Source of the DNA: Chitinophaga horti
Lineage (GTDB): Bacteria > Bacteroidota > Bacteroidia > Chitinophagales > Chitinophagaceae
Direction: 5' to 3'
Assembly (NCBI RefSeq): GCF_022867795.2
Contig: NZ_CP107006.1
Location: 4,216,001 to 4,280,000, forward strand
DNA: 64,000 nt
The translations under genes and the position numbers were made by a program. The notes under the pieces were generated by a model. That model was not told the DNA's origin. It did not search any database and worked only from the letters and a program-made list of their open reading frames with translations. Positions 24,461 to 33,061 of this stretch are shown here, one piece after another. Numbering within the stretch: the first letter of the stretch is position 1; each line of letters opens with the position of its first letter.

Positions 24461-25693
24461 TTACTTTTTTCCGCTCCAGGCCTTCTGGTTCGTCCATTCG
24501 GCCGCCGGGGCGGCCCAATACGGCGCATCGGCCGGTAAACCCAGCGCCAGGAAACCGACCAGGGTCAGATACAGGCTGCCCGTACAGGTATATACATCCG
24601 CAATTTCCGGTTGGTGACCATAAAACCCAAGTTGTAGCCAGCCCTTACTATCAAAGGTGCCGGGCGCACTGAATATTTTTTTGGTCACGGCGGTCAGCGC
24701 GCTCCGCACCTGGGCAGGACTGATTTCTTCGGGCAGCTGTCCGGCCAGGGCGAGTTGCGCCAGTGGCTGAAATACGGCTGTCCGGTACGTCATCGACCGC
24801 CCTACCACGGGGAAGGTGCCCTCCGGGGAGATCATCCGTTCCAGGATAACGCCATAACGTTTCATGCGGGTGAGCGCCAGTTCGTAATCGGCCCTGGAGC
24901 CGCGACGGGCGTCCATCAGTTCTTTCAATATATCCACCAGCATAGGCTGGATCACGAATGCGTTGTAATAGTCAAAATGGAAGTTGGCACCGTCGCCGTA
25001 CATACCGTCGCCTTTGTACCACTCGAAGTGTTTCATTACCGCGAAGTCGATACGTACCCTGTCCCAATCCGGCTCGCCGAATTTGAGCAACGCAATTTCC
25101 AGCATGGCCATGAACAATAGCCAGTTGGAATGCCCGGGCTTCACGTAACGCAGTTTGCGGAACATCGCGAACACTTGTTGTTTCGTGGTACTGCTCAAAG
25201 GCTCCCACAAGGTTTTAGGTGCGCGAATGAGGCCATGCGCCAGGAAAGCGGCATCCACGAGGTGTTGCCCGTCGTCGCCATGTGCAAACGCATAATCAGG
25301 CGAGGCGGGATCTACAAGGTTCGTAATACTCTTCTGCGTCCAGTAAATTACCTTCGCACGTTGCTTGCCTTCCGCGGTATTGTCTGCGCCCAGTTCGAGC
25401 CAGGGAGCAATACCGGCGATGGTGCGACCAAAGCCTTCGAGGTTTTGCACGACGGCGGTCTTTTTGTTGTAGCCGGGTGCTTTCTCTTCCGGCATTACTT
25501 TCCGCAGCTCTCCTTTGCTGAGGGCTTCCAGCAGCGGACTGCTGATCTTCAACATTAACTTTAGCCAATATTCACGGTCGCTTTCCGATTTCGCAGTATC
25601 TAAAGGCGCTTCGGCAAACAATTTGCCGCTGCCGGGTATCGCTGTAGCCACGCCTGCCAGCGGCACCGCCCTGATAAAATTTCTTCTGTCCAT
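24461..25693 (-). CDS. DUF2264 family protein, putative uronate-active carbohydrate enzyme
   Basis: This 410-residue protein begins MDRRNFIRAVPLAGVATAIP, a twin-arginine-like signal. The rest is a single all-helical domain of the DUF2264 family, with features of an (alpha/alpha) toroid, such as YGDGANFHFDYYNAFVIQPM and PEGTFPVVGRSMTYRTAVFQPL. As far as I recall, this family has been linked to glucuronidase-type hydrolases (GH154); I am not certain. It ends the operon kduI-DUF4861-kduD-lacI-GH88-DUF2264, 10 bases after GH88, so it most likely acts on uronic-acid-containing oligosaccharides in the periplasm. Catalytic residues cannot be assigned from sequence alone. Confidence 0.85.
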   Translation of the reverse strand: MDRRNFIRAVPLAGVATAIPGSGKLFAEAPLDTAKSESDREYWLKLMLKISSPLLEALSKGELRKVMPEEKAPGYNKKTAVVQNLEGFGRTIAGIAPWLELGADNTAEGKQRAKVIYWTQKSITNLVDPASPDYAFAHGDDGQHLVDAAFLAHGLIRAPKTLWEPLSSTTKQQVFAMFRKLRYVKPGHSNWLLFMAMLEIALLKFGEPDWDRVRIDFAVMKHFEWYKGDGMYGDGANFHFDYYNAFVIQPMLVDILKELMDARRGSRADYELALTRMKRYGVILERMISPEGTFPVVGRSMTYRTAVFQPLAQLALAGQLPEEISPAQVRSALTAVTKKIFSAPGTFDSKGWLQLGFYGHQPEIADVYTCTGSLYLTLVGFLALGLPADAPYWAAPAAEWTNQKAWSGKK

Positions 25694-25703
25694 ACCGGGA
25701 TGT

Positions 25704-26900
25704 TTATTTTTTACCTTCCATTTGCTTGTAACGCACGAGCGCTTCTACAAAATAGTAGTCCGCATAGGAAAGTGGTTTATCTACTTCTGAATTGGCCATT
25801 TTGTGACCAGTGCTGTGCATCAAAATAAAGTTATTGTTCTCCCCTTCTTTCGCACGGTAAGCCGGGCTGCTGAGGCTTACGAGCATTTTCACCGCGGAGT
25901 TTTTGTATTTGGCGGATGCGTTCTTCGGCACAAAGGTGCTTAATTCCAGCAACGCAGAAGCCGTTACTGCCGCCGCAGAGGCATCACGTACAGCGTTCGG
26001 AATTTCCGGTGCATTGTAATCCCAATAAGGGACGAGGTCAGCCGGCATGTTTGGGTGATTGAGAATGAATTCCGCAATTTTCACAGCCTGATCGAGGTAC
26101 GCTTTCACTTTGGTTTCGCGGTACATCATGGTGTAACCGTACAGTCCCCATGCTTGCCCGCGTGCCCATGCAGATGCGTCGTTAAACCCTTGTGCCGTCT
26201 TCTTTGCATTCACAGCGCCGGTTTCCGGGTTGTAGTCAATTACGTGGAACGAGCTGTTATCCGGACGAAAATGATTGGCGATCGTTGTATTAGCGTGTGT
26301 CAACGCAATATGTTTGAAAGACGTATCGCCGCTGATCCGGGTGGCCCAGGTGAGCAGTTCGAGGTTCATCATATTATCGATGATCACCGGGAACTTCCAG
26401 GTGCCGTGGTCCCAGGATTTGATGCAACCCACGGTTGGATTAAAACGGGTAGAGAGCGAACGGGCACTGGTCAGCAGCACTTCTTTCGCTGCTTCATCCT
26501 TATACCAGTTGTACTGCGGCCCCCAGCTGCAATACATCATAAAGCCGAGATCGTGCGTGCCTTTGTTGTTCTTTTCCTTTTCTACCAGCTTCATGCTGCG
26601 AATGGCTTCCGCTTTGATCTTTTCATCTTTGGAAAACTCGTACAAATACCACAGGGTACCCGGATAAAAACCACTGCACCACCAGCTGGTGCCACTGGTT
26701 TCCAGGCCGCCTGTTTTAGCATTGGTGGTTTTAGGCAGGCGACCTTCGGGCAAACTGTCCATCATGTGTTTGTATTGTTTCACGGAAAAGGCCAGGCTTT
26801 CATCGGCAATTTTCAACATCTCTTTCCTGGAAACCTGTGCGCTGGCGCCGAGTGCGCCAAATAATAGTGCAAATGCGATTAGTTGTTTCATGCTGTTCAT
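25704..26900 (-). CDS. GH88 unsaturated glucuronyl/galacturonyl hydrolase
   Basis: This 398-residue secreted enzyme has a signal peptide (about 4-22, MKQLIAFALLFGALGASAQ) and one GH88 (alpha/alpha)6 domain. The pair of Asp residues known to act in this family is visible in HDLGFMMYCSWG and DNMMNLELLTWA, and ARGQAWGLYGYTMMYRET is the usual signature. GH88 enzymes hydrate the C4-C5 double bond of unsaturated uronic acid at the non-reducing end, releasing 5-keto-4-deoxyuronate for KduI and KduD, both encoded upstream in the same operon. An alternative start is the ATG at 26891. A LacI-type operator lies 26 bases upstream, so the gene may have its own promoter inside the operon. Confidence 0.93.
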   Translation of the reverse strand: MNSMKQLIAFALLFGALGASAQVSRKEMLKIADESLAFSVKQYKHMMDSLPEGRLPKTTNAKTGGLETSGTSWWCSGFYPGTLWYLYEFSKDEKIKAEAIRSMKLVEKEKNNKGTHDLGFMMYCSWGPQYNWYKDEAAKEVLLTSARSLSTRFNPTVGCIKSWDHGTWKFPVIIDNMMNLELLTWATRISGDTSFKHIALTHANTTIANHFRPDNSSFHVIDYNPETGAVNAKKTAQGFNDASAWARGQAWGLYGYTMMYRETKVKAYLDQAVKIAEFILNHPNMPADLVPYWDYNAPEIPNAVRDASAAAVTASALLELSTFVPKNASAKYKNSAVKMLVSLSSPAYRAKEGENNNFILMHSTGHKMANSEVDKPLSYADYYFVEALVRYKQMEGKK

Positions 26901-26925
26901 TTGTGGAAAGGTTATTTAATTATTC

Positions 26926-26941
26926 ACGCAAACGATTGCGT
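26926..26941. promoter_or_regulatory. Putative LacI-type operator before GH88
   Basis: ACGCAAACGATTGCGT is a near-perfect palindrome with the GCAAACG/CGNTTGC core typical of LacI-family sites. It lies between the lacI-type gene and GH88. On the minus strand, AATAACCTTTCCACAAA follows it, very like the sequence before exuT. Confidence 0.6.
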
Positions 26942-26982
26942 AACGGGCCCGGCAACTGCGTTTACGCATGATGTGGGCTATT

Positions 26983-28026
26983 TTATTTTTTGGTTGCTTT
27001 ATTTTTTCCGTTCGTGGAATCCCGCTCTATCAGCTGGATAGGTATAATTTCCTGTGAATGCCGGTAGGCCGGCGGATGTTTGGCTTGTATCAGTTCCATT
27101 AATGATGCCACAATGCGTTCGGCCATGGTGGCGGGGTACTGGTCAACAGAGGTAATGGAAGGCGTAATAATTTCTGTACGCGGATCATTACTGTAACCAA
27201 CGATCTTTAACTGTTCGGGCACTTTGATGCCTTTATCGCGGCAATACTGCAGAATGGTGATAGCCGTGGTATCATTCGTTGCGAACACTGCATCCGGATA
27301 AGGCGCCTGCGCAAATATCTTCTCACAAGTTTGTAATGCATTCTCCTTAGTTAGCTCGTGAAAGAACACGCGCTGCTTTTTGAAGGCAACCTTATGTTCC
27401 TGCAACGCCGCCTTGTAACCAGACAGCCGCTCGGTATATAAACTACAACTGAGCGGTCCGCCAATGAACACGATATCGCGGCAACCCTTATTCAGCAAAT
27501 GACTGGTCGCTTCAAAACCACCTGCATAATCATCTCCACGAATCACTTTCACGTTGTAATCTTTCGGCGCACGGTCGAAAAACACCAGCGGGATGTTTTG
27601 CTGTTTAAAGATGTCGAAGTGCGAAAAGTCGGTCGTATACAGGGTGGTGGAAACGGCCAACCCTTCTACCCTGGCCGAGTACAAGGCATTTACCAGTTCC
27701 ACCTCCTGTTCGTACGAGTCGTTACTCTGACAAATGATCAGGTTGTAACCGACTTCGTGTAATTTATTCTGTATGATCGTGCTGATGGTAGCAGGGAAGA
27801 ACATAGAGATCTTCGGCACTACCAGCCCGATCGAGCGGCTTTTGTTGCTGCGCAACCCCGCTGCCAGCGCGTTGGGCCGGTAGCCCAGTTTACGCGCCAT
27901 CTTTTTCACCCGCTCCTTAGTTTTTGCACTAATGTTCGGATGGTCGTTCAGCGCGCGCGAAACGGTGGATACGGAGAGTTTTAACTCCTCCGCGATATCT
28001 ACAATGGTTTTAGACCGGTTGCTCAT
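26983..28026 (-). CDS. LacI/GalR-family transcriptional regulator of the uronate genes
   Basis: This 347-residue protein has an N-terminal LacI HTH (about 5-60, TIVDIAEELKLSVSTVSRAL, hinge RPNALAAGLRSNKS) and a periplasmic-binding-protein-like effector domain (about 63-335). It lies inside the uronate operon, 11 bases after kduD and before GH88. LacI-type palindromes TGCAAACGTTTGCA occur at the kduI/uxaA, exuT and GH88 promoters, so it most likely represses these and is released by a pathway intermediate such as KDG or an unsaturated uronate. Because its own gene is in the operon it would be autoregulated. The assignment to these sites is by context, not proven. Confidence 0.92.
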   Translation of the reverse strand: MSNRSKTIVDIAEELKLSVSTVSRALNDHPNISAKTKERVKKMARKLGYRPNALAAGLRSNKSRSIGLVVPKISMFFPATISTIIQNKLHEVGYNLIICQSNDSYEQEVELVNALYSARVEGLAVSTTLYTTDFSHFDIFKQQNIPLVFFDRAPKDYNVKVIRGDDYAGGFEATSHLLNKGCRDIVFIGGPLSCSLYTERLSGYKAALQEHKVAFKKQRVFFHELTKENALQTCEKIFAQAPYPDAVFATNDTTAITILQYCRDKGIKVPEQLKIVGYSNDPRTEIITPSITSVDQYPATMAERIVASLMELIQAKHPPAYRHSQEIIPIQLIERDSTNGKNKATKK

Positions 28027-28037
28027 GATCGTAATGA

Positions 28038-28808
28038 TTAACGGCCCATCCAGCCACCGTCGACAGTCAGCACGGTACCATGTACATAATCCGATGCAGC
28101 AGATGCGAGAAAAACGGTCGGTCCTTTAAAATCTTCCGGTTCGCCCCAGCGTGCAGCGGGAATGCGGTCGAGGATCGACTTACTGCGACCTTCGTCCGCT
28201 CTTAATGCCGCGGTGTTATCGGTAGAAATATAACCTGGCGCAATCGCGTTTACGTTCACGCCTTTCGATGCCCATTCGTTCGCAAAGGCTTTCGTCAGTG
28301 AACCGACTGCGCCCTTGCTGGCCGCGTATCCTGGCACGGTAATACCACCCTGGAAAGTGAGCAGCGATGCCGTGAAAATCACTTTACCACTACCACGTTC
28401 GATCATTCTTTTACCGATTTCGCGGGTAAGAATGAACTGGGCGGTCTGGTTGATGTTGATCACTTCATCCCAGTACTCATCAGGATGTTCTGCCGCCGGC
28501 TTACGCATGATTGTACCCGCGTTGTTCACCAGGATGTCGATTATGGGGAACTTCGCAGTTACTTCTTTGATAAAGGCGTACAGCGCTTCCCGTTTGCCAA
28601 AATCGCACTGGAAGCCGGTGAACTCGCGACCCAATGCCTTTACTTCTTTCTCTACTTCGCTGCCTGTCAATTCCAGCGAAGCCGATACGCCGATGATGTT
28701 AGCGCCCGCTTCTGCCAGCGCCAGTGCCATCGCTTTACCGATACCTCTTTTGCAGCCCGTTACCAGGGCCGTTTTACCGGTAAGATCAAATTTATTGATG
28801 ATGCTCAT
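28038..28808 (-). CDS. kduD: 2-dehydro-3-deoxy-D-gluconate 5-dehydrogenase
   Basis: This 256-residue short-chain dehydrogenase has the cofactor motif TGCKRGIGKAMA (about 16-27), NNAGT, catalytic Ser in FTASLLTFQGG and the YAASK pair, ending LTVDGGWMGR as KduD proteins do. It reduces 2,5-diketo-3-deoxygluconate (DKI) to 2-keto-3-deoxygluconate (KDG) with NADH. Position in the operon behind kduI and DUF4861 fits the unsaturated uronate route. It lies 6 bases after DUF4861 and 11 bases before the LacI-type gene. Distinguishing KduD from other SDRs by sequence alone is not fully safe, but the context makes it firm. Confidence 0.9.
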   Translation of the reverse strand: MSIINKFDLTGKTALVTGCKRGIGKAMALALAEAGANIIGVSASLELTGSEVEKEVKALGREFTGFQCDFGKREALYAFIKEVTAKFPIIDILVNNAGTIMRKPAAEHPDEYWDEVININQTAQFILTREIGKRMIERGSGKVIFTASLLTFQGGITVPGYAASKGAVGSLTKAFANEWASKGVNVNAIAPGYISTDNTAALRADEGRSKSILDRIPAARWGEPEDFKGPTVFLASAASDYVHGTVLTVDGGWMGR

Positions 28809-28814
28809 AGTTGT

Positions 28815-29957
28815 TTATTTGACGTCTGTTCTAACGGGACTTTTAATTTTTGCAGCATATTCCTGCAGGTACGTAAACCATTGCTGGTCGTTGGTTACAG
28901 CGCCTGCTTTATTCCAGGCGGCACCGTTATAGTATACGAAAGGAGCACTACTGGTGGTAGAACTTACGGTGAGCAAATGCACCTTATCCGTACCCATCTG
29001 CTTCACCGGCGTGGTGAAAATACAGCCAGCGCCGATGGTGCCATCGTCGCCGTGCTGCGGTTCCCAGTAACCCATAATGCCTTCTTTTTCGTTCAGCAAA
29101 ATGGTTCCCGGCTCGGCGCGACGGATGATGCCCACCGCTACGGGCAGCGCTTTATTTCCATCGTAGGAGAACTGTGCTTCTACTTTGTTCATTTGCGAAC
29201 CGGCATCCAGCGTAAAACGCTTTACCACGGTTACCGGCGTGCCGCCTACGTTCCAGTTGTCGTACGACAATTCAAACGAGATGCGCAACGCACCGCTGTC
29301 CAGTATTTTGTAGTTGCGGTAATTTTTCGGATAAACGATCGTGTCGGCGTTCATGGGCGCAATGTTGCCTGCACCAAGCGTGTAGCCTACATGATAATAA
29401 TCAAGTCCTTCCCCGTTATCCTTGTGATAATTTCCGAGTTTATACCATTTGTTGATGACGAGCGCGCTGGTGCGTTTGGCCCAAACATCCATACCATTGG
29501 CATTTTCACTGGGTTTCGCTTCAAGCGCTTTGCCATACATACGGAAAGCCACTTTATCGTTCTCCCATGCAAAGTCGTCGGCGCGTTCTGGTACGTAGCG
29601 GCCGAACGTCTTGGCCACAACGGCTTTAGGCGTACCCGGAACGATGGCCAGTTGCAGCGAACCGGAAGCAGGAATGCTTACCTGCACAAGCAGCGCTTGT
29701 GGGGTAGACTGTCCCTTGTATACCAGTTGATGGGGCACTTCTTCTCCCCGCCTGTTCACTACTCTGAACGCGCCGTTTTTAATGGCGCCGATACGGGTGG
29801 CTACGCGGCTGTAAGGTATTTCTACTACTTCCGCGGTGCGGGCAATCTTCAGTTCATTCGTGAGTACAATATCCGTCGCGTAGGTTTCCTGCCTGGTGCC
29901 TGCGAATGCGGCCGATGTATAAACCGCTAACGCAAACAGAAAAAATATCCTCTTCAT
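28815..29957 (-). CDS. DUF4861 family secreted protein of the uronate operon
   Basis: This 380-residue protein has a signal peptide (MKRIFFLFALAVYTSAAFA) and a single DUF4861 domain, with a beta-rich central part and the conserved MGYWEPQHGDDGTIGAG segment. No function is established for the family to my knowledge; members are frequent in polysaccharide-lyase and uronate loci of Bacteroidota. The gene lies 20 bases after kduI and 6 bases before kduD, so it is tightly bound to the pathway. It could process or bind unsaturated uronate oligomers in the periplasm. Catalytic residues cannot be assigned. Confidence 0.85.
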   Translation of the reverse strand: MKRIFFLFALAVYTSAAFAGTRQETYATDIVLTNELKIARTAEVVEIPYSRVATRIGAIKNGAFRVVNRRGEEVPHQLVYKGQSTPQALLVQVSIPASGSLQLAIVPGTPKAVVAKTFGRYVPERADDFAWENDKVAFRMYGKALEAKPSENANGMDVWAKRTSALVINKWYKLGNYHKDNGEGLDYYHVGYTLGAGNIAPMNADTIVYPKNYRNYKILDSGALRISFELSYDNWNVGGTPVTVVKRFTLDAGSQMNKVEAQFSYDGNKALPVAVGIIRRAEPGTILLNEKEGIMGYWEPQHGDDGTIGAGCIFTTPVKQMGTDKVHLLTVSSTTSSAPFVYYNGAAWNKAGAVTNDQQWFTYLQEYAAKIKSPVRTDVK

Positions 29958-29977
29958 GCTGATGTTTTAACTTGATC

Positions 29978-30817
29978 CTATCGGAGGTCTGTCGTAGCAC
30001 AAACGTCCATATCTCCATAATCCAGGTTTTCGCCCGCCATACCCCAGATGAAAGTATAGTTGCTCGTCCCTGCACCGCTGTGAATACTCCAGGGCGGAGA
30101 AATCACCGCTTCTTCATTCTGCATCCAGATGTGACGCGTTTCCTGCGGCTGTCCCCAGAAGTGACAAACACTCTGCTTCTCCGGTACTTCGAAGTACAGG
30201 TATACTTCCATACGGCGATCGTGTGTGTGCGCCGGCATGGTGTTCCAAACACTGCCTGGTTGTAGTTCGGTCATCCCCATCTGCAGCTGGCAGGTTGGCA
30301 GTACGGAGTTTACCAGCAATTTATTGATCGTACGGTGGTTGCTCGTTTCCAATGCACCCAATGTTACCACTTCCGCATCTGCTTTGGTCACGCGGCGCGT
30401 AGGGAACGAATGATGTGCGGGAGCTGAGTTGATATAGTACTTAGCCGGATTGGCCGCGTCGTTGCTAGCAAACACGACGTCCTTTTTACCCTGGCCAATA
30501 TACAGCGCTTCTTTAAAACCGATCTCGAACACTTCGCCGTCCACGGTGATAGTACCCGCACCACCAATGTTGATGATGCCCATTTCACGGCGTTCTAGGA
30601 AGTAGGTGGATTTCAGCTGGTCGGCTGTTTCCAGTTTTACCGGTTTAACGGGTTTTACGCCGCCTGCGATATAGCGGTCGTAATGCGTATACACCAGGTT
30701 GATCACGTTCTCCTCAAAAATGTTGCTGATGTGTAATGCTTGCCTGGTTTGCGCCGTATCCCAGGTCCGCGTTTCGGCAGGACTGCTGGCATATCTTGTT
30801 TCGATATTGATGCTCAT
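29978..30817 (-). CDS. kduI: 4-deoxy-L-threo-5-hexosulose-uronate ketol-isomerase
   Basis: This 279-residue bicupin enzyme is of the usual length. The zinc-binding motif HTHDRRMEVYLYFEV (His, His, Glu) with a later His in PPWSIHSGAG is intact, and the N-terminal cupin with FLERREMGIINIGG is present. KduI isomerises 5-keto-4-deoxyuronate, the product of lyases and GH88, to 2,5-diketo-3-deoxygluconate. It is the first gene of the leftward operon and is divergent from uxaA; the 250-base region between them holds a perfect LacI-type palindrome (30910-30923) and a -7-like TAACTTCG on the minus strand. Cytoplasmic. Confidence 0.95.
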   Translation of the reverse strand: MSINIETRYASSPAETRTWDTAQTRQALHISNIFEENVINLVYTHYDRYIAGGVKPVKPVKLETADQLKSTYFLERREMGIINIGGAGTITVDGEVFEIGFKEALYIGQGKKDVVFASNDAANPAKYYINSAPAHHSFPTRRVTKADAEVVTLGALETSNHRTINKLLVNSVLPTCQLQMGMTELQPGSVWNTMPAHTHDRRMEVYLYFEVPEKQSVCHFWGQPQETRHIWMQNEEAVISPPWSIHSGAGTSNYTFIWGMAGENLDYGDMDVCATTDLR

Positions 30818-30883
30818 ACTGGTGAGTGATTTGAATACTTTTAGTGAATGATTTGGCTACGTGGAAAACAACTAATGTGGTAC

Positions 30884-30891
30884 CGAAGTTA
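30884..30891 (-). promoter_or_regulatory. Putative -7 element of the kduI operon promoter
   Basis: On the minus strand this is TAACTTCG, near TAnnTTTG. The LacI-type operator ends 18 bases upstream of it, so a bound repressor would cover the -33 region. Confidence 0.4.
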
Positions 30892-30909
30892 GCGCATCAT
30901 CATCAACTT

Positions 30910-30923
30910 TGCAAACGTTTGCA
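30910..30923. promoter_or_regulatory. LacI-type operator between kduI and uxaA
   Basis: TGCAAACGTTTGCA is a perfect 14-bp palindrome in the shared promoter region of the two divergent transcripts. An identical site occurs at 34438-34451 and a variant at 26926-26941. Confidence 0.75.
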
Positions 30924-31054
30924 TAAAAATTGCTTTCGGTTATCAAAATTTGGCTTAAACTAGCTAAAAAAACGGGCAGATAAGGTCAGCATTCCGCGTT
31001 AAAATCACATTATGGATTAAGGATATAATATTAAAAGCGCACGGCCTTATTACC

Positions 31055-31062
31055 TACTTTAG
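31055..31062 (+). promoter_or_regulatory. Possible -7 element directly before uxaA
   Basis: TACTTTAG resembles TAnnTTTG and ends 6 bases before the uxaA ATG, so transcription would begin at or near the start codon. Weak evidence without a -33 match. Confidence 0.3.
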
Positions 31063-31068
31063 CATATC

Positions 31069-32715
31069 ATGAACACGTATCTTCAAATTCATCCCAAGGA
31101 TAATGTACTGGTGGCGTTGCAGGACCTTCCCGCAGGCAGTACGGTGCAGTTTAACGACCAAACGATCCAACTTGTAAAAGATATTCCCGGTAAACATAAA
31201 TTCCCTATTGTCGACCTGGCCACCGGCGATGCGATCGTGATGTACGGCGTGCTCGTGGGTAAAGCCATGAGCCCTATCGCAAAGGGCGACCTGATCAGCA
31301 CGGCGAATACCGAACACATGGCCGAATCCTTCCACGAGAAGGACGCCGCCTTCAACTGGGCCGCGCCGGACGTAAGCAAATGGCAAAACGCTACGTTCAT
31401 GGGCTACCACCGGGCCGACGGACAAGTGGGCACACGCAACTACTGGCTGGTGATACCAATGGTTTTCTGCGAAACGCGCAACGTAAATGTGATCAAAACC
31501 GCCTTTGAAAAAGGCCTCGGTTTTGCACCTCCTGAAAAATATAACGAGCAGGTAAACGACCTCGTAAACCTGTATAAAAACGGCGGACTGGATGCGGTAA
31601 AAGACTACCAGGCGAAGGAAAGTAACACCACCGTTAAACGGAACGACATTTTCCCGAACATCGATGGTATTAAATTCCTGATCCATGAAGGCGGCTGTGG
31701 CGGCACGCGCCAGGATGCGGACACGCTCTGCGCCCTGCTGGCCGGTTACATCCATCACCCGAACGTGGCAGGTGCAACGGTATTGAGCCTTGGCTGCCAG
31801 CACGCACAGGTGAGCATCATGCAAACCGCCCTCAAAAAGCTGAACCCGAACTTCAATAAGCCATTGCTGGTGTTTGAACAACAAACCAGCGGCTCCGAAT
31901 TTAATATGCTGTCCACCGCCATTAAGGAAACTTTCCTGGGTATGGCCGAAGCGAACAAAAATGCCCGCAAACCCGCGCCTATCAACAAGATCGTGATCGG
32001 ACTGGAATGCGGTGGCTCCGACGGCTTCTCAGGTATTTCTGCCAATCCTGCGGTAGGTCACACTTCCGACCTGCTGGTTGGTTTAGGCGGCACCACCATT
32101 CTGTCAGAGTTCCCTGAACTGTGCGGCGTGGAGCAGGAGCTGATCAACCGTTGCGTGAACGAAGACATTTCCAACAAGTTCATAAAGATCATGCGCGCCT
32201 ACGAAAGCCAGGCGGAGTCGGTAGGTTCAGGTTTTTATCAGAACCCTTCTCCAGGTAACATTAAGGACGGCCTGATCACAGATGCGATCAAGTCTGCCGG
32301 CGCAGCTAAAAAAGGCGGTACCTCTCCTGTGACCGATGTGCTGGATTATACTGAGTACGCCGTAAAACCCGGACTGAACCTGCTTTGCACGCCAGGCAAC
32401 GACGTGGAAAGTACATCTGCAGAAGTTGGCTCCGGCGCCACGGTGGTGTTATTTACAACAGGCCTCGGCACCCCTACAGGTAACCCGATCGCCCCGGTAG
32501 TAAAACTCAGCACAAACACCCGTCTCGCGCAACGCATGCCTGATATTATCGACATCAATACCGGCACCATTATCAGCGGCGAAAGCAGCATCGAACAAAT
32601 GGGCGAAGACATTCTCGAACATGTCATAAAAGTGGCCAGCGGGGAAGTGCTCACCAAAGCCGAAATCCTCCACCAGGACGACTTCATCCCCTGGAAACGC
32701 GGAGTAAGCCTTTAA
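31069..32715 (+). CDS. uxaA: Altronate dehydratase
   Basis: This 548-residue protein is of the UxaA/GarD family. It has an N-terminal SAF-like domain (about 1-90) and a large C-terminal dehydratase domain with the conserved motifs GGCGGTRQD, LGCQ, ECGGSDGFSG and TGLGTPTGNP. It dehydrates D-altronate to 2-keto-3-deoxygluconate using a ferrous ion. The gene is divergent from kduI and is followed by a strong terminator, so it is monocistronic. It provides the last step of the galacturonate branch, with UxaC and UxaB encoded 4-8 kb to the right on the opposite strand. The length is a little above the E. coli enzyme (495 residues). Transcription is probably controlled by the shared LacI-type operator about 150 bases upstream. 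Confidence 0.94.
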   Translation: MNTYLQIHPKDNVLVALQDLPAGSTVQFNDQTIQLVKDIPGKHKFPIVDLATGDAIVMYGVLVGKAMSPIAKGDLISTANTEHMAESFHEKDAAFNWAAPDVSKWQNATFMGYHRADGQVGTRNYWLVIPMVFCETRNVNVIKTAFEKGLGFAPPEKYNEQVNDLVNLYKNGGLDAVKDYQAKESNTTVKRNDIFPNIDGIKFLIHEGGCGGTRQDADTLCALLAGYIHHPNVAGATVLSLGCQHAQVSIMQTALKKLNPNFNKPLLVFEQQTSGSEFNMLSTAIKETFLGMAEANKNARKPAPINKIVIGLECGGSDGFSGISANPAVGHTSDLLVGLGGTTILSEFPELCGVEQELINRCVNEDISNKFIKIMRAYESQAESVGSGFYQNPSPGNIKDGLITDAIKSAGAAKKGGTSPVTDVLDYTEYAVKPGLNLLCTPGNDVESTSAEVGSGATVVLFTTGLGTPTGNPIAPVVKLSTNTRLAQRMPDIIDINTGTIISGESSIEQMGEDILEHVIKVASGEVLTKAEILHQDDFIPWKRGVSL

Positions 32716-32733
32716 TCATCATAGTGAACTATA

Positions 32734-32770
32734 AAAAACGCAGTGTGCCCAGGCATGCTGCGTTTTTCTT
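32734..32770 (+). terminator. Intrinsic terminator of uxaA
   Basis: AAAAACGCAG (32734-32743) and CTGCGTTTTT (32758-32767) form a perfect 10-bp stem with a 14-base loop and a T-rich tail. Confidence 0.85.
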
Positions 32771-32795
32771 TTGGTACCAGCTTTAAATCTTCCAT

Positions 32796-32825
32796 CAGCC
32801 GCCGTTGTGTCACTCCCTTCAACGG
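32796..32825 (+). repeat. Dispersed ~30-bp palindromic repeat, copy 3
   Basis: Starts CAGCCGCCGTTGTGTCACTC and ends CAACGG; CCGTTG and CAACGG pair perfectly. One base differs from the consensus in the loop (CCCTT for CACTT). It lies just beyond the uxaA terminator. Confidence 0.85.
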
Positions 32826-32840
32826 CAGTTTCTTTACCCT

Positions 32841-32950
32841 TCATCACGAGCGCAGCGAAGTGAACATCCGCTTCAGCAAATAATGGCTACCGGTCGTTAC
32901 TGCCGCGAAGACTGGAGCGGATGTTCGCTTCCTTTCAGTCGCGATGACGG
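32841..32950. repeat. Long imperfect hairpin element (REP/MITE-like)
   Basis: The arms GAAGTGAACATCCGCTTCAG (32857-32876) and CTGGAGCGGATGTTCGCTTC (32912-32931) pair with two mismatches across a 35-base loop. The outer parts TCATCACGAGCG and CGCGATGACGG continue the symmetry. The outer motif recalls the widespread 'GTCATCGCGAGCGAAGCGAAG' class of bacterial repeats. Confidence 0.65.
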
Positions 32951-33002
32951 AGACTGGAATGCCCGGCCATTTCGTGGATGCTATTCATCCTGAAACGTAA
33001 TA

Positions 33003-33038
33003 CAAAACAAAAACGCAGCGCCCATCGGCACTGCGTTT
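33003..33038 (-). terminator. Leftward terminator of the uxaB-exuT operon
   Basis: AAACGCAG (33011-33018) and CTGCGTTT (33031-33038) pair over 8 bases; on the minus strand a TTTTTGTTTT tail follows. It is 23 bases beyond the exuT stop. Confidence 0.8.
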
Positions 33039-33061
33039 CATCTATCCATCTAAAGAAAAAA

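Larger units (their letters stand above)
32716..33061. other. Intergenic stretch with two terminators and two kinds of repeat
   Basis: Between the convergent uxaA and exuT genes lie, in order, the uxaA terminator (32734-32770), repeat copy 3 (32796-32825), a long hairpin element (32841-32950) and the exuT terminator (33003-33038). No coding potential is seen. Confidence 0.8.

Noticed and set aside
28485..29930. 481-codon open frame on the plus strand
   Set aside because: Covers parts of kduD and DUF4861 on the opposite strand; both are recognised genes, so this is a shadow.
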